A stretch of DNA of 64,000 bases. Origin: Macrocystis pyrifera. Taxonomy: Eukaryota > Sar > Phaeophyceae > Laminariales > Laminariaceae. This document shows positions 32,461-44,750 of this stretch, in pieces (the first letter of the stretch is position 1; every line of letters begins with the position of its first letter). The DNA lies in contig JASSKH010000002.1 of assembly GCA_031763025.1 (NCBI GenBank), forward strand, positions 21,157,168 through 21,221,167. Reading direction: 5' to 3'. Under the pieces are notes generated by a model. The model was not told the origin of the DNA and did not search any database. It saw nothing but the letters and a program-made list of their open reading frames with translations. Position numbers and translations under genes: made by a program.

Positions 32461-32657
32461 CGCGATTCTTAGTAGGATACAGCTCGCCCTTCATGCGGCT
32501 CGCTCAACACCTCACGGCGCTTCGCGCTTGGTGCAAGCAATGTCTGCCTGGTCTGTGAAAACCCGACGTGCTCCGTCCCGGTATTGTAGGGGTGCGAGGG
32601 TCTATGGTCATACGACAACATCCACGCATGATAATGAGTACACCCTCCCCCCCCCGG
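32461..32657 (+). mobile_element. Poly(C)-tailed short retroelement, 5'-truncated
   Basis: It begins in the GATTCTTAGTAGGATAC block, continues CACGGCGCTTCGCGCTTGG and AAAACCCGACGTGCTCCGTC, and ends GATAATGAGTACACC plus C tract (32644-32656). It is the fifth member of this family in the window with its 3' end intact. Confidence 0.85.
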
Positions 32658-33639
32658 TCATGCAGTGTGAGGTTACTACTGGTATTGATGTTGCTGCATA
32701 ACATACGGTCACGTACGTAGGGAGGAGCTGCAATAGTGGTACTACTGCTCGTACGCGTACCTATACATTGTTTGTTACTGCTTAAAAAAAACAGTGGTAC
32801 GCAACGGGTATTTCTAGTGGTTGGTTTAAAAGGAAGACATACCTTTGGTAAGCTATACCGTCGAGAGATTCGGGTGGTATTATACTGACTTGGAGGAGTA
32901 AGATATTTTAGAATTTTACTGAGTTTTTGGCATTCGAAGGGCGATGTGTACACAGCTGGGAGGCGGTTGTGCGTGTCTAGTAGGTTTTCAACTGACGTTT
33001 GAATATCGCGGACAAAAGCCCGTAGTTACAGCAGTTGAGTGTTGGGAAGATTGTTGAAGCATACTTGTGATCAGTATGGTTTGGAAATTTGCATTGAACT
33101 TGAGTTTATGGATTCTGGATGAGTTCGGAATTTTCTAAGCAGGAAGGCAGCTGTTTCATGAGCTAGGAATTTCTGTGTTTGAATTGATAGCACTACTACT
33201 TAAAGTACCACGACAACAGCATCTTCGTGTTGGGTGATTGTAGACCTACAATAGTACAGCATTGACACTATGATCATGAAAGTGAGCCGCGAATGGGGAG
33301 GCTGTAGGACATAGCAGTTGCTCATAGTCGCGCAAATGTCTGATGCATTTTGATTGGCTGATTGGTGTGATGTATGTAGCTGCAATTTGTCCTACAGGAA
33401 TATGCGGTGGGTTATGTTTCCCGAATGGGTTGCATAACAATATATTGGGATGCTTTTTTAGGGTCACGCGGAAGCGGGATGAGAGGCCCCTTGACCTCAG
33501 TATTCTACAGTGTATTCTACTACAACTTTGATCGAGACTTCGCAACACCATGTCTTCTTTTGCTCCCATGCCTCATGGCAAGGTCGAGAGGTAAACCACC
33601 CGGCGCACGAGTTGTCTCCTCAGTTCCCGTCTGCATGTT
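32658..33639. other. No recognisable gene
   Basis: Short antisense frames only. A poly(A) run lies near 32784. Confidence 0.3.
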
Positions 33640-34300
33640 GCTTCCACCTGGCCAATAGCAGTAGATGCCCTCAACCGTATATATAATACGTGGCTTGCAC
33701 ATTTACAAAATATTAATAGTGGTCGTAATAGTATAGTATTTTGTAGCGTTAATGCTGCTTCCACCTTTGATGCAGTACATCTATACGCGAAATAGTGGTA
33801 CTAAAGTGGTGAATGTTAAGAGTAACAGTACAGTAGTCATGCCCCCAACCCATGGTACCCCTTGCATGCTACGTTGTCGTTGTATGAAAAGATAGTACTA
33901 CAGTAGCAGTAGTAGTACTCGTAGTAGGTATAGTAGTGTATAATAGTATTTATTAATGCTGCTTCTACTTGTGCTGCATGTACATATTACTGGCAGTGGT
34001 GTATAGTGTAACAGCATAGTAGTCATGCCCCTACCCATGGTACCGCGTTGTTATTTAACCTCTCTGTTTACCATGAGGTTGTCTGTAGTGTATAGGCGAT
34101 TGGTCACGCTCGAGCAGTAGTACGTACTTAGTAGTAGTATAGTCAGTAGTCGTAGTAGTATAGTGTATCCTGTAGTATTTTGTAGTGTATACTACCTGTA
34201 CAACGTCTGCGTAGAAGTGATAGTGGTGCATAGTTACAGTACCTGGTATGATAATAGTCAACCCATGGTACCGTGTGCATGTAGTAGTGAGGTATTCACC
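33640..34300. repeat. GTA-rich sequence with three loose repeats
   Basis: Trinucleotide GTA/TAG-rich sequence. The word CCCATGGTACC recurs near 33850, 34035 and 34262, preceded each time by AGTCAT/AGTCAA and a GTAGTAGT-type stretch, giving three loose units of 190-230 bases. No coding signal. Confidence 0.5.
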
Positions 34301-34981
34301 ACAGAAATAATAGTATTCAGTTCCTGCTGACTACTCTATTATTATTTTTTCCTTCGAGCAATACGCGAACGCATGGCCCACGTTTCCGGCAAGAACAGCT
34401 ATACGTGACTCCCTTTTCGCCTTGCGACGCCCCCAGGATTTCACCTTACCTACATCCCGAAGGGGAAGCTTGTACCGAATATCGCATCACCTTTGAGTCA
34501 CATTTTTCTGAAAACCCCCACAGGTAGCGATGTAATATGATATGATACACAAGATTTCCCATCGAAATCGTCGTGTTCCAACAATAACAACCGTGACGAG
34601 AACCAAGTGAAGCCCCAACTCAACATGACTGAATACTTGTGTATCCATCCATCTATATCCGTATTTGGTTCGTGTAAAACACGGTTTACATCAATTATTA
34701 CTATGAATAGAGGTACGCTGAAGTATGCCAGGGTGGGGCCGGTAAAATAGCTGACAAACAATTTTTACAAAAAAAATAACGAGCCACCCACAGGCACGCA
34801 GAAAGCACCCGACCACGTACGAGTCGACCGACCCATTCACCCACCTGCACACCTACCCACGAATCATCGACAAACCCACCAACAGAACCACCCACAACGC
34901 TCGGCCCAAGTACTACTGTACGATGAAATACGCAATACTCAAATCCATACAATTGCTTAAAATACGAAAAAAAAGGTTTTA
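34301..34981. other. No recognisable gene
   Basis: No family or element ends seen. It contains CCACC-type repeats near 34840-34880. Confidence 0.3.
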
Positions 34982-36750
34982 GCCAAAATCAGGTATACCT
35001 GGCCACTTTTGAGCCAAAATCAGGTAAATTCTAAAAGCAACACACGCCAGGAGCCCTGCTATTAGCCAGACTGATCTCGTACCTGCTTTTGGCTCGAAAA
35101 GGCCAGGTATACCTGGCTTTGTCTACTCTGTCTAGCTTTCAACTGGTTTTCGCGAATTTTGAACCAATCAGAGAGGCCACACGTACACTATTTTTTCTCT
35201 GCATATGCATTTGCGGTCCCTCGGTTGCAATTCTGGTGTATAAACTATGTACTCGTACGTACGTATTTACGTATACATACATACGCGCGATATTTTCACT
35301 TTTTCTTCTTTGGGGTGTACGATGTTTCAGTTGTTGTGATGTGTAATCTGTTGTTTTCTATGGTCACAGGAGCCATTTTACAGTACGTGGACGCGCAAGG
35401 TAGTTCGTCTGCCCCACCCCGGTCTCAGGTTTGGTACAACAAGATGATTTTGTGCCGAGCAGGTGGTTCCGCGAGGACGGTCGAGAAGCTTTAAAGCTGG
35501 CAACGGGAGGGTTGGCGCCAAAACAAATACTCTTGGCGCTCCTGCCGTGGCGAAACAAAGGAAGCCTGGTGACCTTCTGCACGTCCAAGTGGAGCCCGTG
35601 GTACCTTTACCCTAAAGAAAACAAAACCATTCAGATTTTGGAGGCAACACGTTTAATGCGTAGGCGCCTATTTTTAACTAGATTTTCATGGACAAAACAC
35701 CGCTCGTGGAGTGTGTTTTCACTTGGTTTTAGTATTACCTTATTTTGAGCCAAATGGATTAGGCATATGCCTGATTTGGGCCACAGCCTTTTATTATTTT
35801 AGACTACACACAACTGTTAGTAAATTGTACCTGGTATAGATTTTTGTATTTAGATAATCAGACGGTCAGACGGTACTATTAATACTAGTAGTAATATGTA
35901 CAACTGTTGTAGCAAATACAGTAGTACCAGGTATAGATTTCAATAGGGTTGTGGCCAAAATCAGGTATACCTGATCCATCCGGGTCAAAATCACGTAATA
36001 CTAAAACCAAGTAAAAAACGCGCACCATGAGCGTTGTTCAGTCCATGAAAACCCGTATAAAAAAAGGCGCCTAAACATTAAGCGTGTGGTTTCCAAAATC
36101 CGAATTGATTTGTTTTCTTTAGGCTAGGTACCACGGGCTCCACTTGGACCTGTAGAGGGTCACCAGAATTCGTTTGTTTCGCCACGATGGGAGCGTCAAG
36201 AGTATTCTGGCGCCAACCCTCCCGTTGCCAGCTTTGAAGCTTCTCGACTATCCTCGCGGAATCGCCTGCTTGGCACAAAATCATCTTGCCGAACCAAACC
36301 TGAGCTCACTTCGACGCGGGGTGGGGCAGACGAACTGCCGTGCGCATCGACGTGCTGTAAAATGACTCCTGTGACCATAGAAAACAACTGAGTACACATC
36401 ACAACAACTGAAACATCGTACATCCCAAACAATAAAAAGCGAACTCAGCGTACGCATGTATCTATAAGAAAATACGTACGTACGAGTACAAAGTTTATAC
36501 ACAAGAACTGGAACCGAGGGACCGCAGAAGCACACGCAGAAAAAAACAGTGTACGTATGGTCCCTCTGATTTGTTCAAAATTCGTCAAAATCAGTTGAAA
36601 GCTAGACAGTAGACAAAGTCAGGTATACCCTGGCCTTTTCGAGGCAAAATCAGTACAATATCAGTCTGGCCAATAGCAGGGCTCCTGGAATGTGTTGCTT
36701 TTAGAATCTGCCTGATTTTGGCTCAAGAGTGGCCAGATGTACCTAAAAAA
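34982..36750. repeat. Giant inverted repeat: two inverted ~0.8-kb copies around a 150-bp centre
   Basis: The left arm (34982-35790) and right arm (35943-36750) are reverse complements along their whole length, with substitutions and small indels. Anchors include CAGGAGCCCTGCTATT at 35051 versus its complement at 36675-36690, and CACCCCG at 35414 versus its complement at 36318. Each arm also has its own inverted ends: GCCAAAATCAGGTATACCTG outside and, reversed, GGCCCAAATCAGGCATATGC inside. Each arm is therefore best read as one copy of a TIR element. The centre (35791-35942) is unrelated and bears TACCTGGTA/TACCAGGTA facing each other. Frames with QDDFVPSR.FRED.REA.KLA occur in both arms but are broken. 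Confidence 0.9.
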
Positions 36751-36804
36751 AAGTAGCACTAACACACATACCTGGAATAAGTACCGACCCCAAATTAAAA
36801 CGCT

Positions 36805-36873
36805 GTACGGATAGGATACGAACTCACGTGTCTGCGCTCGTCAGTCGAGCGCCGTACCGCGGAACTACCGTAC
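36805..36873 (-). tRNA. tRNA-like sequence, probably a pseudo-tRNA or SINE head
   Basis: On the minus strand it begins GTACGGTAGTTCCGCGG. TAGTTCCGCGGTACGGCG mimics a D-arm/A box, CGCTCGACTGACGAGCG is a 5-bp stem with a 7-base loop at the anticodon position, and GAGTTCGTATCC is close to a B box. CTATCCGTAC pairs with the 5' end apart from a bulge. TTTT follows within five bases. Against a working tRNA: the D-stem is weak and the position before the anticodon (CTG in this reading) is A and not T. Confidence 0.4.
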
Positions 36874-37155
36874 CTCGTGCGCAAAGAGACTATTTTCGTT
36901 TTCAAGCGTAGATAAGTTTTTTGGGATTCTGATTTTTTTTAACTTTTTATCTTGGATTAAACACAGGAGCGGCTACCTCGCTCAGTATTTTGAGTGTTTT
37001 TCGATTCTGAATAGAGTTTTGGGGATCCAAATTTTTACGTTTGTCAGGCTTTTAAAAAAAAAACCTCGATTTTAGTGTGGTAAGAGTTGTCTTGGAATCT
37101 GTACAGAAGTTTTGTCTTGAAAATAGTGTGGAAATATTCTTCGAATTACGAGTAG
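36874..37155. other. Spacer before the gypsy element
   Basis: T-rich, no gene. The four bases GTAG at 37152-37155 match the other side of the gypsy element. Confidence 0.4.
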
Positions 37156-37325
37156 TGTGGGGCGGAGCCCCGGGCAGGTTATTCCTTGAGTGCTTGTGGT
37201 GTGGAGGACACAGCGACGAGGGTTGGTGTCTCGAGTCTTCACGGAACGGGGTGGAGGACCTCTGGTGACCTTGAACTTGTGCGTAATGAGGCGATCAACT
37301 TAGGGGAATGGGCCTGATATCCACA
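37156..37325 (-). repeat. 3' LTR of the gypsy element (170 bp)
   Basis: It starts TGTGGGGCGGAGCCCCGG and ends ATATCCACA. Shared blocks with the other LTR are CGGGCAGGTT, GGTTGGTGTCTC, TGGAGGACCTCT, CTTGAACT and GTAATGAGG, in the same order. Confidence 0.8.
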
Positions 37326-37566
37326 TCACCCTCCCCATTTTTGAGACTTGCAACTTCGCGTCATAAATAAAACGGTATCGACTTGGGGAAACAGAGCGAC
37401 TACTGTAGGTCAACTTCATAGACGTGCGACATTAACACCACACATGAATACCATTTATCGACCAACAATCTCGTCAACAATGTAAACTCGTGTTGGAAAC
37501 ACGTGCGAGAACAGGTTGATTAGTTTGTTACTGGGATGATGGGTAGTATCTGTAGTACGATGTACT

Positions 37567-37673
37567 ATAGAGGGGGACCATACTAAATGGGACCAAATAT
37601 TGTTAGTAAAAATAGGGAAACACAAAGGTTTTTGTGTGTACAGTAGGTGCTATTTACTATTGTCCTCCGTAAT
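37567..37673. mobile_element. 107-bp MITE, copy 3
   Basis: GAGGGGGACCATACTAAATG, AATATTGTTAGTAAAAATAG, GGTTTTTGTGTGTACAG and TATTGTCCTCCGTAAT follow the design of the copies at 12389 and 12931. It lies in the post-pol region of the gypsy element, so it inserted after it or was carried by it. Confidence 0.8.
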
Positions 37674-38241
37674 GGGCATTAATACTATTTGGAGCCAGGG
37701 TAGCGCTATACAGCTATCACCTGTGAACATGGCTGCCAAAAAAACAATTGTGGCTGAGAACAGGATTTTACCATAATAAAGATTCTGGCCAGTTGCTACG
37801 TGGGTAGCCTGTAGTACTGACTGTCTAAACTGAGCGTGCTGGACCCTTTCACGAAATGCGGGCAGCTTGGCACTTCTATTGAGTTCATGGAGACTTCATG
37901 GATCTGGCATCCATACTTTGCTACACAGCAATGGGAATTGCCAACAATATATCAGTATGACGGTGTTATTAAAACGTATCGGTTTGTCTCTATATCTTTA
38001 AGCCAGTAAACAAAGGAACGTTGTCGGTGTACACCAAATCAACGCCAACAACAGAGAATGCCAATGAATTTGGTGTACAGAACTGCACGTACAAACCTAT
38101 GCTATACGAAAAACTTCGCCTCTTTGGTTGACTTTATCAAGGACTCTTGGTGCCTCCACACACTGATGTGTTTGTCTGTACCAGGACAAACACAAGAAAA
38201 ACCACGATACAGTTTCTGATGAAAAAAACGAAAACATATTC

Positions 38242-38577
38242 CCAGAATGGAGTGAGCGCTACTGTAAGTCAAATATTAGAATAACTAAGACGTCTCACCT
38301 AGAGCTACCGTAGTAGGTGCCCCTACTCTCTACGGAATCTGTTTCCAGAGTGGAGTGAGCGCTGCTGTAAGTCAAATATTAGCATAACTAAGATGTTTCA
38401 TCTAGAGCTACTATAGTAGGTGCCCCTACTCTCTCTATGGGATATTCCTCTCGCTGAAACTAGGATACAGTAAATAAACAAAACACTACTCAATGGTCGA
38501 ACTCTGACGATTCTCATCAAACCTCAACACTCACTCAATGGTCGAACTCTGACGATTCTCATCCAAAACTTGCAGCT
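38242..38577. repeat. Two small tandem duplications in the gypsy post-pol region
   Basis: 38242-38339 and 38345-38441 are ~97-base copies (GGAGTGAGCGCT.CTGTAAGT through TAGGTGCCCCTACTCTCT). 38488-38532 and 38533-38577 repeat CACTCAATGGTCGAACTCTG and CGATTCTCAT with a 45-base period. Confidence 0.85.
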
Positions 38578-38777
38578 TTTTCACAGGGGACCAACCCGGA
38601 TGTTCTAAGGTCTGCTCGATACAATAAGTGCTTTCAGACATTAACTACGTCGATGACACACGTACTGTGTTGTACAATGCTGATAGCTGTGAGCACAAAC
38701 GCTGTACAAAACATGGAAACTAGGCGACAGACTACGTGTCGTCAATAACTTTAGTACTCCGAACTCAGACTGCGGCG

Positions 38778-41700
38778 CTATCGGCGTGATTCCGTAGGCT
38801 CTGCCTCCACAGGTTGCCAGACTGGGGGCGCTGGAGCTGAAATTTCGCGATTCACGTGAACTTCCCATAATTTTCGCAAGGTATGAACGTACATGTTCGT
38901 GGCAGGGGGAAATTCAGCGACTATGATACCAACCATCGCTCTTCGGACCTGCACGCGAAACCTTACTAGGAATCGAACATTGAACGGGGAAGAGGGACCT
39001 TTCAAACACTGGTGTTCAACCATGCTTTTAACTGTCCGGGGGTCAATGCGTACTTGTGATACTTCTCTTTCAAGATCTGGCATTGGTAACTGTGTGCCCA
39101 GGAACATCTGATTGTCTTTTCAAAATCAGGATCTGCGAAAGCACCTCGTTGGTGGTTTCGTGTCATTCTTCCTCAATGTACTGTTGTCTCATTTGATTGA
39201 TCGATTTTCGAAACGCGATAAACGACCAGAGACAATCGATGGTGTACTCGGTATGGACCACGCCACTGAGTAATTTATTGTTGGGGTCATCTTGCGCATT
39301 ATGGGGTTGATGCACCTACATTCAATCAGCGGGTTGAAAGTGTTGAAAACGCTGGTGAACATTAGATGCTTCTTGAGCAGCAGCACGCTCATCAAGGTTT
39401 TGCTTTGTTTGCTATTAATAGTTCAAACGCAAGCTGCGAATTTTCGACGGGTTCACGTATGTACTGTAAAGCTGTATCGGGAAGTTCTGCCTGAGGCATG
39501 CCCATGATGATATCGATGGGGAGCGTGGGCATGCGACCAAACATGAGGTAGTGACGTGTCTCCTGTATCGTACTACTATAGGTTGTACCATGTGCCACTT
39601 GAACCAACGGTAGGAGTTATGCCCAGGTTTCGTGAGCTACATCACAATACATGCTAGGACATTGTGCATTGCACTATGCACACGCTCCAATATTGAATTG
39701 CCTTGTCGCCGATACGGTGTAGTACGACCGTCTTGTAACCAAAATCTGTTTGTCCCTCTCGGACAAGTTGATTCTCGAATTATGTACCTTGGTCAGAATG
39801 TTACCATTTCGGGGACACCAAACACTGAAAAAAGTCGGTCAACAAGAACACGTGCAATAGTTGCTGCTGCTTTATTTTGCGAATGGGTGCGAGAAAACGA
39901 AGCGTGTCAAATGGTCAATGACTGACACTACGAATTTACAATCCTGGGATATTATTTTGTACTCAACGAGATCGATGGTTACTCGCTGAAACGGTCGTTC
40001 TACCGGTATATGACCTTTCGGCAAGGGTGGTCGGCGGTGAGGAGTTTTACGACGTTGGCAGGCACCACAACTGGTGCAATGGGATTGAATGTCTCCTTGC
40101 ACAGTAGGCCATCAATAATGGTGGCGAAATCGGTCGAACGTTGCTATGAAAGCTAAATGTCCGCCAGACACGGAAATGTCGTGACATGCTTTTATCACAT
40201 ATGCGCACAGTGTTTTCGGGACTACAAATTGGTCGCGGAAAGGGCTACGCTTGCGTAAGTGACATGGCCTAAAAAAATAGAAATAAATTACTCGCTAATT
40301 GAATGGTTTCTTCTCGCAGGAGGGGAGCCTGTTTGGGTTTCGCAAGACACTCGAAATACTGTTCGAATTCCATTTTTTTAACCTCAACAACCTTCTCTGG
40401 GTCCAGAGTTGGAAATATTGACACGGCGCTCGAAAACAATTCATGATCGCTTTCGACTACACTAAGTTCACTTAGATTATCAGAGCGTATTTCATATGTA
40501 CGTGGAGATGCTGGATGATACGGCAATCCATCATCAGGTACATTCCGACAGATAGAGGCTAGCTTAGGTTGCGACTTTAACACGTCAGAAATAGATTATG
40601 CTTCAGCAGTAGTATCCTCCGAAACACGACCGAATAAGCGAGATGACGTATCTGGTACAATGTGTTATCTTCCTGGCATATTTTCGACGGTAAAATCAAG
40701 ACCTTGCAAAGCAATGGCCCAACGGGGTTAACATGTTGCACGTGTCTTGCATGTAATACAGATGGGTGAGATCTGCATAATCGGTGACGCATTTGGAATG
40801 TCTACTCCAAAATAAACTGCCGCCAATGCGTAGAGCTAAGACAAGTCAACAACATTATTTTATCGTTGTCAAACTATGTTTTTGGCCTTTCGCAAAACGT
40901 TCACTGAAATAGGCAATGATGTGCAAATATGATACACTGGACTTGCGGCTTTTTGAGCACGAAACGCGCCGACTCCGGCTTCACTGGCATCTACGTGTAA
41001 TACAAACTCTTTCGAAAAACCAGGCAAGAGAAATACGGGTGTAGATGACAACACCTCTTTTGATTGGCTTATAGCTCTGCTCTGAGCTGGGCCCCAATGC
41101 TTCTCAAATTCTTGCCGTTTCAAAATCGTTTCTTGGTGAGTTCAACCAAGGGTGCAGTGATGTCTGCAAAGTTTGGAACAAACCGGCTTACAACATTGAG
41201 AGCACCCAGAAATGATCGCGACTCCTTGACATGTTTCGGATCAGGCAACTCACGAATAGCTGTGATACGGTAATTACCAACAGCGATACCATTAGCTGCA
41301 ATGACCTGCCCCAAGTATTTTACTTTCTTTGAGCCAAAGTGCATTTTAAAATGGTTCAGATGTTAACCCAGCTTTCTGGATCTCGTTAAACATGCGGTCG
41401 AGAAGCTTTAAACGGTGGTTTCATGTGGCAGAACATGCTATTAAGCCATCTACGTAACAAAACAAAACGTTGGCTGATCCAGTCTCGCCAAGTGCGGGGG
41501 ACATCATACGTTGATATAACCAAGGTGCGATACAAACATCGAAATGCATGCTTTTGAAAGAGTACATGCCATCCTATGTGACAAAAGCGGTTGATCCGAT
41601 GTCAGAGTCGGTCACAGGCGGTAGGTGAAAGGCAGATTGTACATCAGCGACTGTGGTGAACTTAGCTCCGCCGACGGAGTCCAGATGACTTTCGATGTTC

Positions 41701-42700
41701 GGCATAGACCAAGTCCTTCGAATAATGTGACGGTATTGCGAAAATCAACACAAAACCTTGGTGAACCGCCAGCTTTAGTAACGATTGCAACAGGACTACT
41801 CCAGGCACTAGTGCGCTTCTCGATTATCCCTTGTTTCAAGAGTTTGGTTACTAGTTCGTCAACTTTCTCTTGAACATGGGGTGAGGTACGGAGCGGCGCA
41901 CGATCCATCGGACGGGTGCCTGGTGCACATGGGAACGTAGCTATTTTACAACAACCGAGTTTGTATGGAGACAAGAAAACGGGACGGTATTCAGCGCATA
42001 AGTGAGTAACTTCTGCGATTTGTTCAGGCGTAAACGCTGAGTCAACAAAAGCTCTCGCAAGAGCTGGTTCCAACGCTATACGCGCTGCGACCAGTTCCTC
42101 AAGATTCTCAGGTGAGGTTGTTACCGCATTAACTTGTACTTTGAGTTTTCCCGTCACTGTGGATGCTGATAAATAAGCCAAAATGAGACTTTGGGGGATT
42201 TTAACGCAACGACTAGACGGATTGATGATCTGTAACCAGACAGAACTGTCTGCTGTACGCCATGTTGTAGCTGTACGGGCTACAAAACGTTCGAATAAAT
42301 CTAACGTTTCAAGACCAGAATACTCTGACATTTCGGACTGCGGAACCCAATGGATTTCAAGAACTACAGTACATCGGTGTCGACAAGAGGTGGATTACTG
42401 GTGCAAGCAACAACTGGTGCTTCAATATCGGTCGGTGAATAAAAACCAGTTTTCACTCACAGGGAAAGCTTTGAGGCCGGCATGAACAGATGCGACAGCG
42501 ACTGAAGCTGGACTTGGTGAGGAAATCTTTTGAGCACGATAACTATTATTGACATGATGTATAGCGGGGATGGTTGCATTGCTCGAGCTTAAAGTCAAAC
42601 ACTGATTCTTCCAATCGAATTTCGCGCGAAATGAAGACATAACGCGAAACAGACAGAAACAGGTACTTCTTGTTTCTTACGCACTTGCTTGTTGTGTACT
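38778..42700 (-). pseudogene. Gypsy pol remnants: protease, reverse transcriptase, RNase H, integrase
   Basis: In minus-strand order: post-protease block FRAKFDWKNQCLTLSS near 42610; reverse transcriptase start TSPHVQEKVDELVTKLLKQ, GIIEKRTSAWSSPVAIV and PRFCVDFR near 41800, then out of frame AKFTTVADVQSAFHLPP and CYVDG near 41450, where the YxDD box has Gly for the second Asp; YLGQVIAANGIAV; RNase H LHVDASEAGVGA near 41000; integrase zinc region (CHDISVSGGH, then CTSCGACQRRK) near 40190-40060, IDLVEY and VIDHLTRFV, TTPYRRQGN without a clear second catalytic Asp; YLMFGRMPTLPIDI near 39530; tail MFLGTQLPMPDLE. Many frame breaks make it inactive. Confidence 0.9.
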
Positions 42701-43080
42701 GGTACTTGCTTACGACGTACAATGAAATCTGTGAGACAGACGTCAACCAACGACCTTCCCGGCAAACAATCAGCGAACCGTACACGCTAACGTGGGGGAG
42801 ATACGTCTACATCAGTACCGAGCCTACGAGGTTCACACTCATCTACCATGGGCATGCTGAGGTCAAGCGACTCAGAGGGCATACACCCTCTTTCATCGCG
42901 CCTCTGGCTACCCAACTGTACATATTTCGACATACCACCGGGCAACTGCTGTACGTGTACCTTACTCGACTTCTCAGTGTGCGGGGGACCTCCACAACTG
43001 GGCATCGTCACGACTTCTGCTTAAACCGTTAGATGTACGCGTGGAACCGACGTTTGTTTACTGCACCGTACTGGGGGTGG

Positions 43081-44720
43081 TCAAGCAATTTTGCAATGAC
43101 CGGACTTACTGTTCGAGGTGCATTCGAGAAGACTGCAAGGATCGAACTGGGACCGATGGAGTTGCTGTGAGGCAGCCTGCGACTGTGCCGGAGCACGGGG
43201 GAAACTACCGGACTTCTGCCCACGCTGGATACTCCGCGAACGTTTGCGGTCTGTGTGGACGGTACTCAGGGTAGTGGTACTACGTCCACGGCTCGTCTCC
43301 GGCTTCTTACGAGCTACAGTAGACCACAATGTACTCACCGTGTTATCGACCGTCTGGTCCAACGTGGTCCAACGTGGTAGCACTACGTTGTGCGCGGTCG
43401 CTCGATTCTTACATAGTTCTGCACTACAGACCTAAGCGTTGCCGCTCGAACAATTCCCGGGTCAATCCCGTCTCGAAGATGACGATTTATTTCCGATTAG
43501 GGCTTCCAACTCGGAAACTCAGGTGCGGTCTGCTTGACGACGGGAGTTACCCAACTTGTCGCGGTGTTTATTATTCAGAAACGACGTGACTGAATCGATT
43601 GCCGTGGTTGCCATTGTGAATGTCTTCGACCGAACGCGCTACGGGGTAAGCGGACAAGTACGTGGATTCGAAGGTCAACTTGAGCTCGGACTATGACTTC
43701 GGTACAGTTTTTTACCTCATCGACTGGCAACAATTGTGGTCGGCGCTACGCTACCGCGGGACATGACCAGGCATGAATTGTGTGTGGAGCACAACTGCCT
43801 CGTCTTTCATAACGTACAAGTACAAGAAAAACTGGATCAAGGATGCGTCAATCAGATTTTCAGTCATACCGACGCGAGGCTTAAGGAAAACCTTAACAAG
43901 AGCCTTATATTGGTCCATACGGTCTACTATAATATTTCGGTCTCCTTCCGTCCCTGCGAACTTCGTAGTGGCTGCGAAATCATTGGGGTTCATGCGGGTG
44001 TTGACCGTCGGCGCAGGCTTCAGGGACTGGTATCGCGTCGTACCAGATGCAGCTTGCGTCGTTCTAGAGGCAACAGGGGTACATACGGGGGGACTGGTGT
44101 GGAAGGCACTAATAGAGACAACAGCGACTGAGCCTGTACGATTTCGCCTTTGGCAAGATGATTCGCGATGAGGCTATTCAGTGCTCGAACGTTGACGTTG
44201 TTGAGGAACGAACTGGTTCCTCCGTACTCCTCGCGATGATGACGGCGGGTGAGGGAGCGTGAACGTCGCGTGCCACGACGCGGATGGCGACGACGACCAA
44301 TCTTTAGAGTCGTACTCGCTGTCGCGGGATACTAAGTAGCTGTCTGCGGCATCCAACGAGGACGCCTGCGAGTCGCCTGAATCGACAGGTTAACCTCCCC
44401 CTGCTGCTTCGCTGCCTCTTGCTGCGCCAGCTCTTCCTCTTCCGCCGCTTGCTGCCTCGCCAGTTGAGACTCGGCGAACAGAGTCAGAGTGGCGAGTCGA
44501 ACGATTCATCTCAAGGACTGATCGACTGTCGCCATTTCTGCTTCCTCCTCCTCCTTGGTGGCTCGTATTTCGTCGTACCTCGGCAGAGGCAGAGGGAGGC
44601 TCCTCCTTGGGACGGGGAGGGGAACCATGTTTGCTCATGGAGCCGGTGTACTTGTGACAAAGTTTATCAAATCCGCTCTGACCGCAGAGCTGACAACGTC
44701 GAGCGCTGCGAAACCAACTC
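43081..44720 (-). pseudogene. Gypsy gag-like region
   Basis: The minus strand first reads a Cys-rich start (RCQLCGQSGFDKLCHKY near 44690), then Ser/Arg/Glu-rich sequence with KHGSPPRPKEEPPSASAEV. Further on is a capsid-like helical block NPNDFAATTKFAGTEGDRN and DQYKALVKVFLKPRVG at 43990-43900. Near 43300-43085 an Arg/Ser-rich part ends in CSLLECTSNSKSGHCK, which may be a decayed zinc knuckle. Assignment rests on position between the LTR and pol and on composition; gag sequences diverge quickly. Confidence 0.6.
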
Positions 44721-44750
44721 TGGCAAAAGAGACCAAGCCGTCGACGCTAA

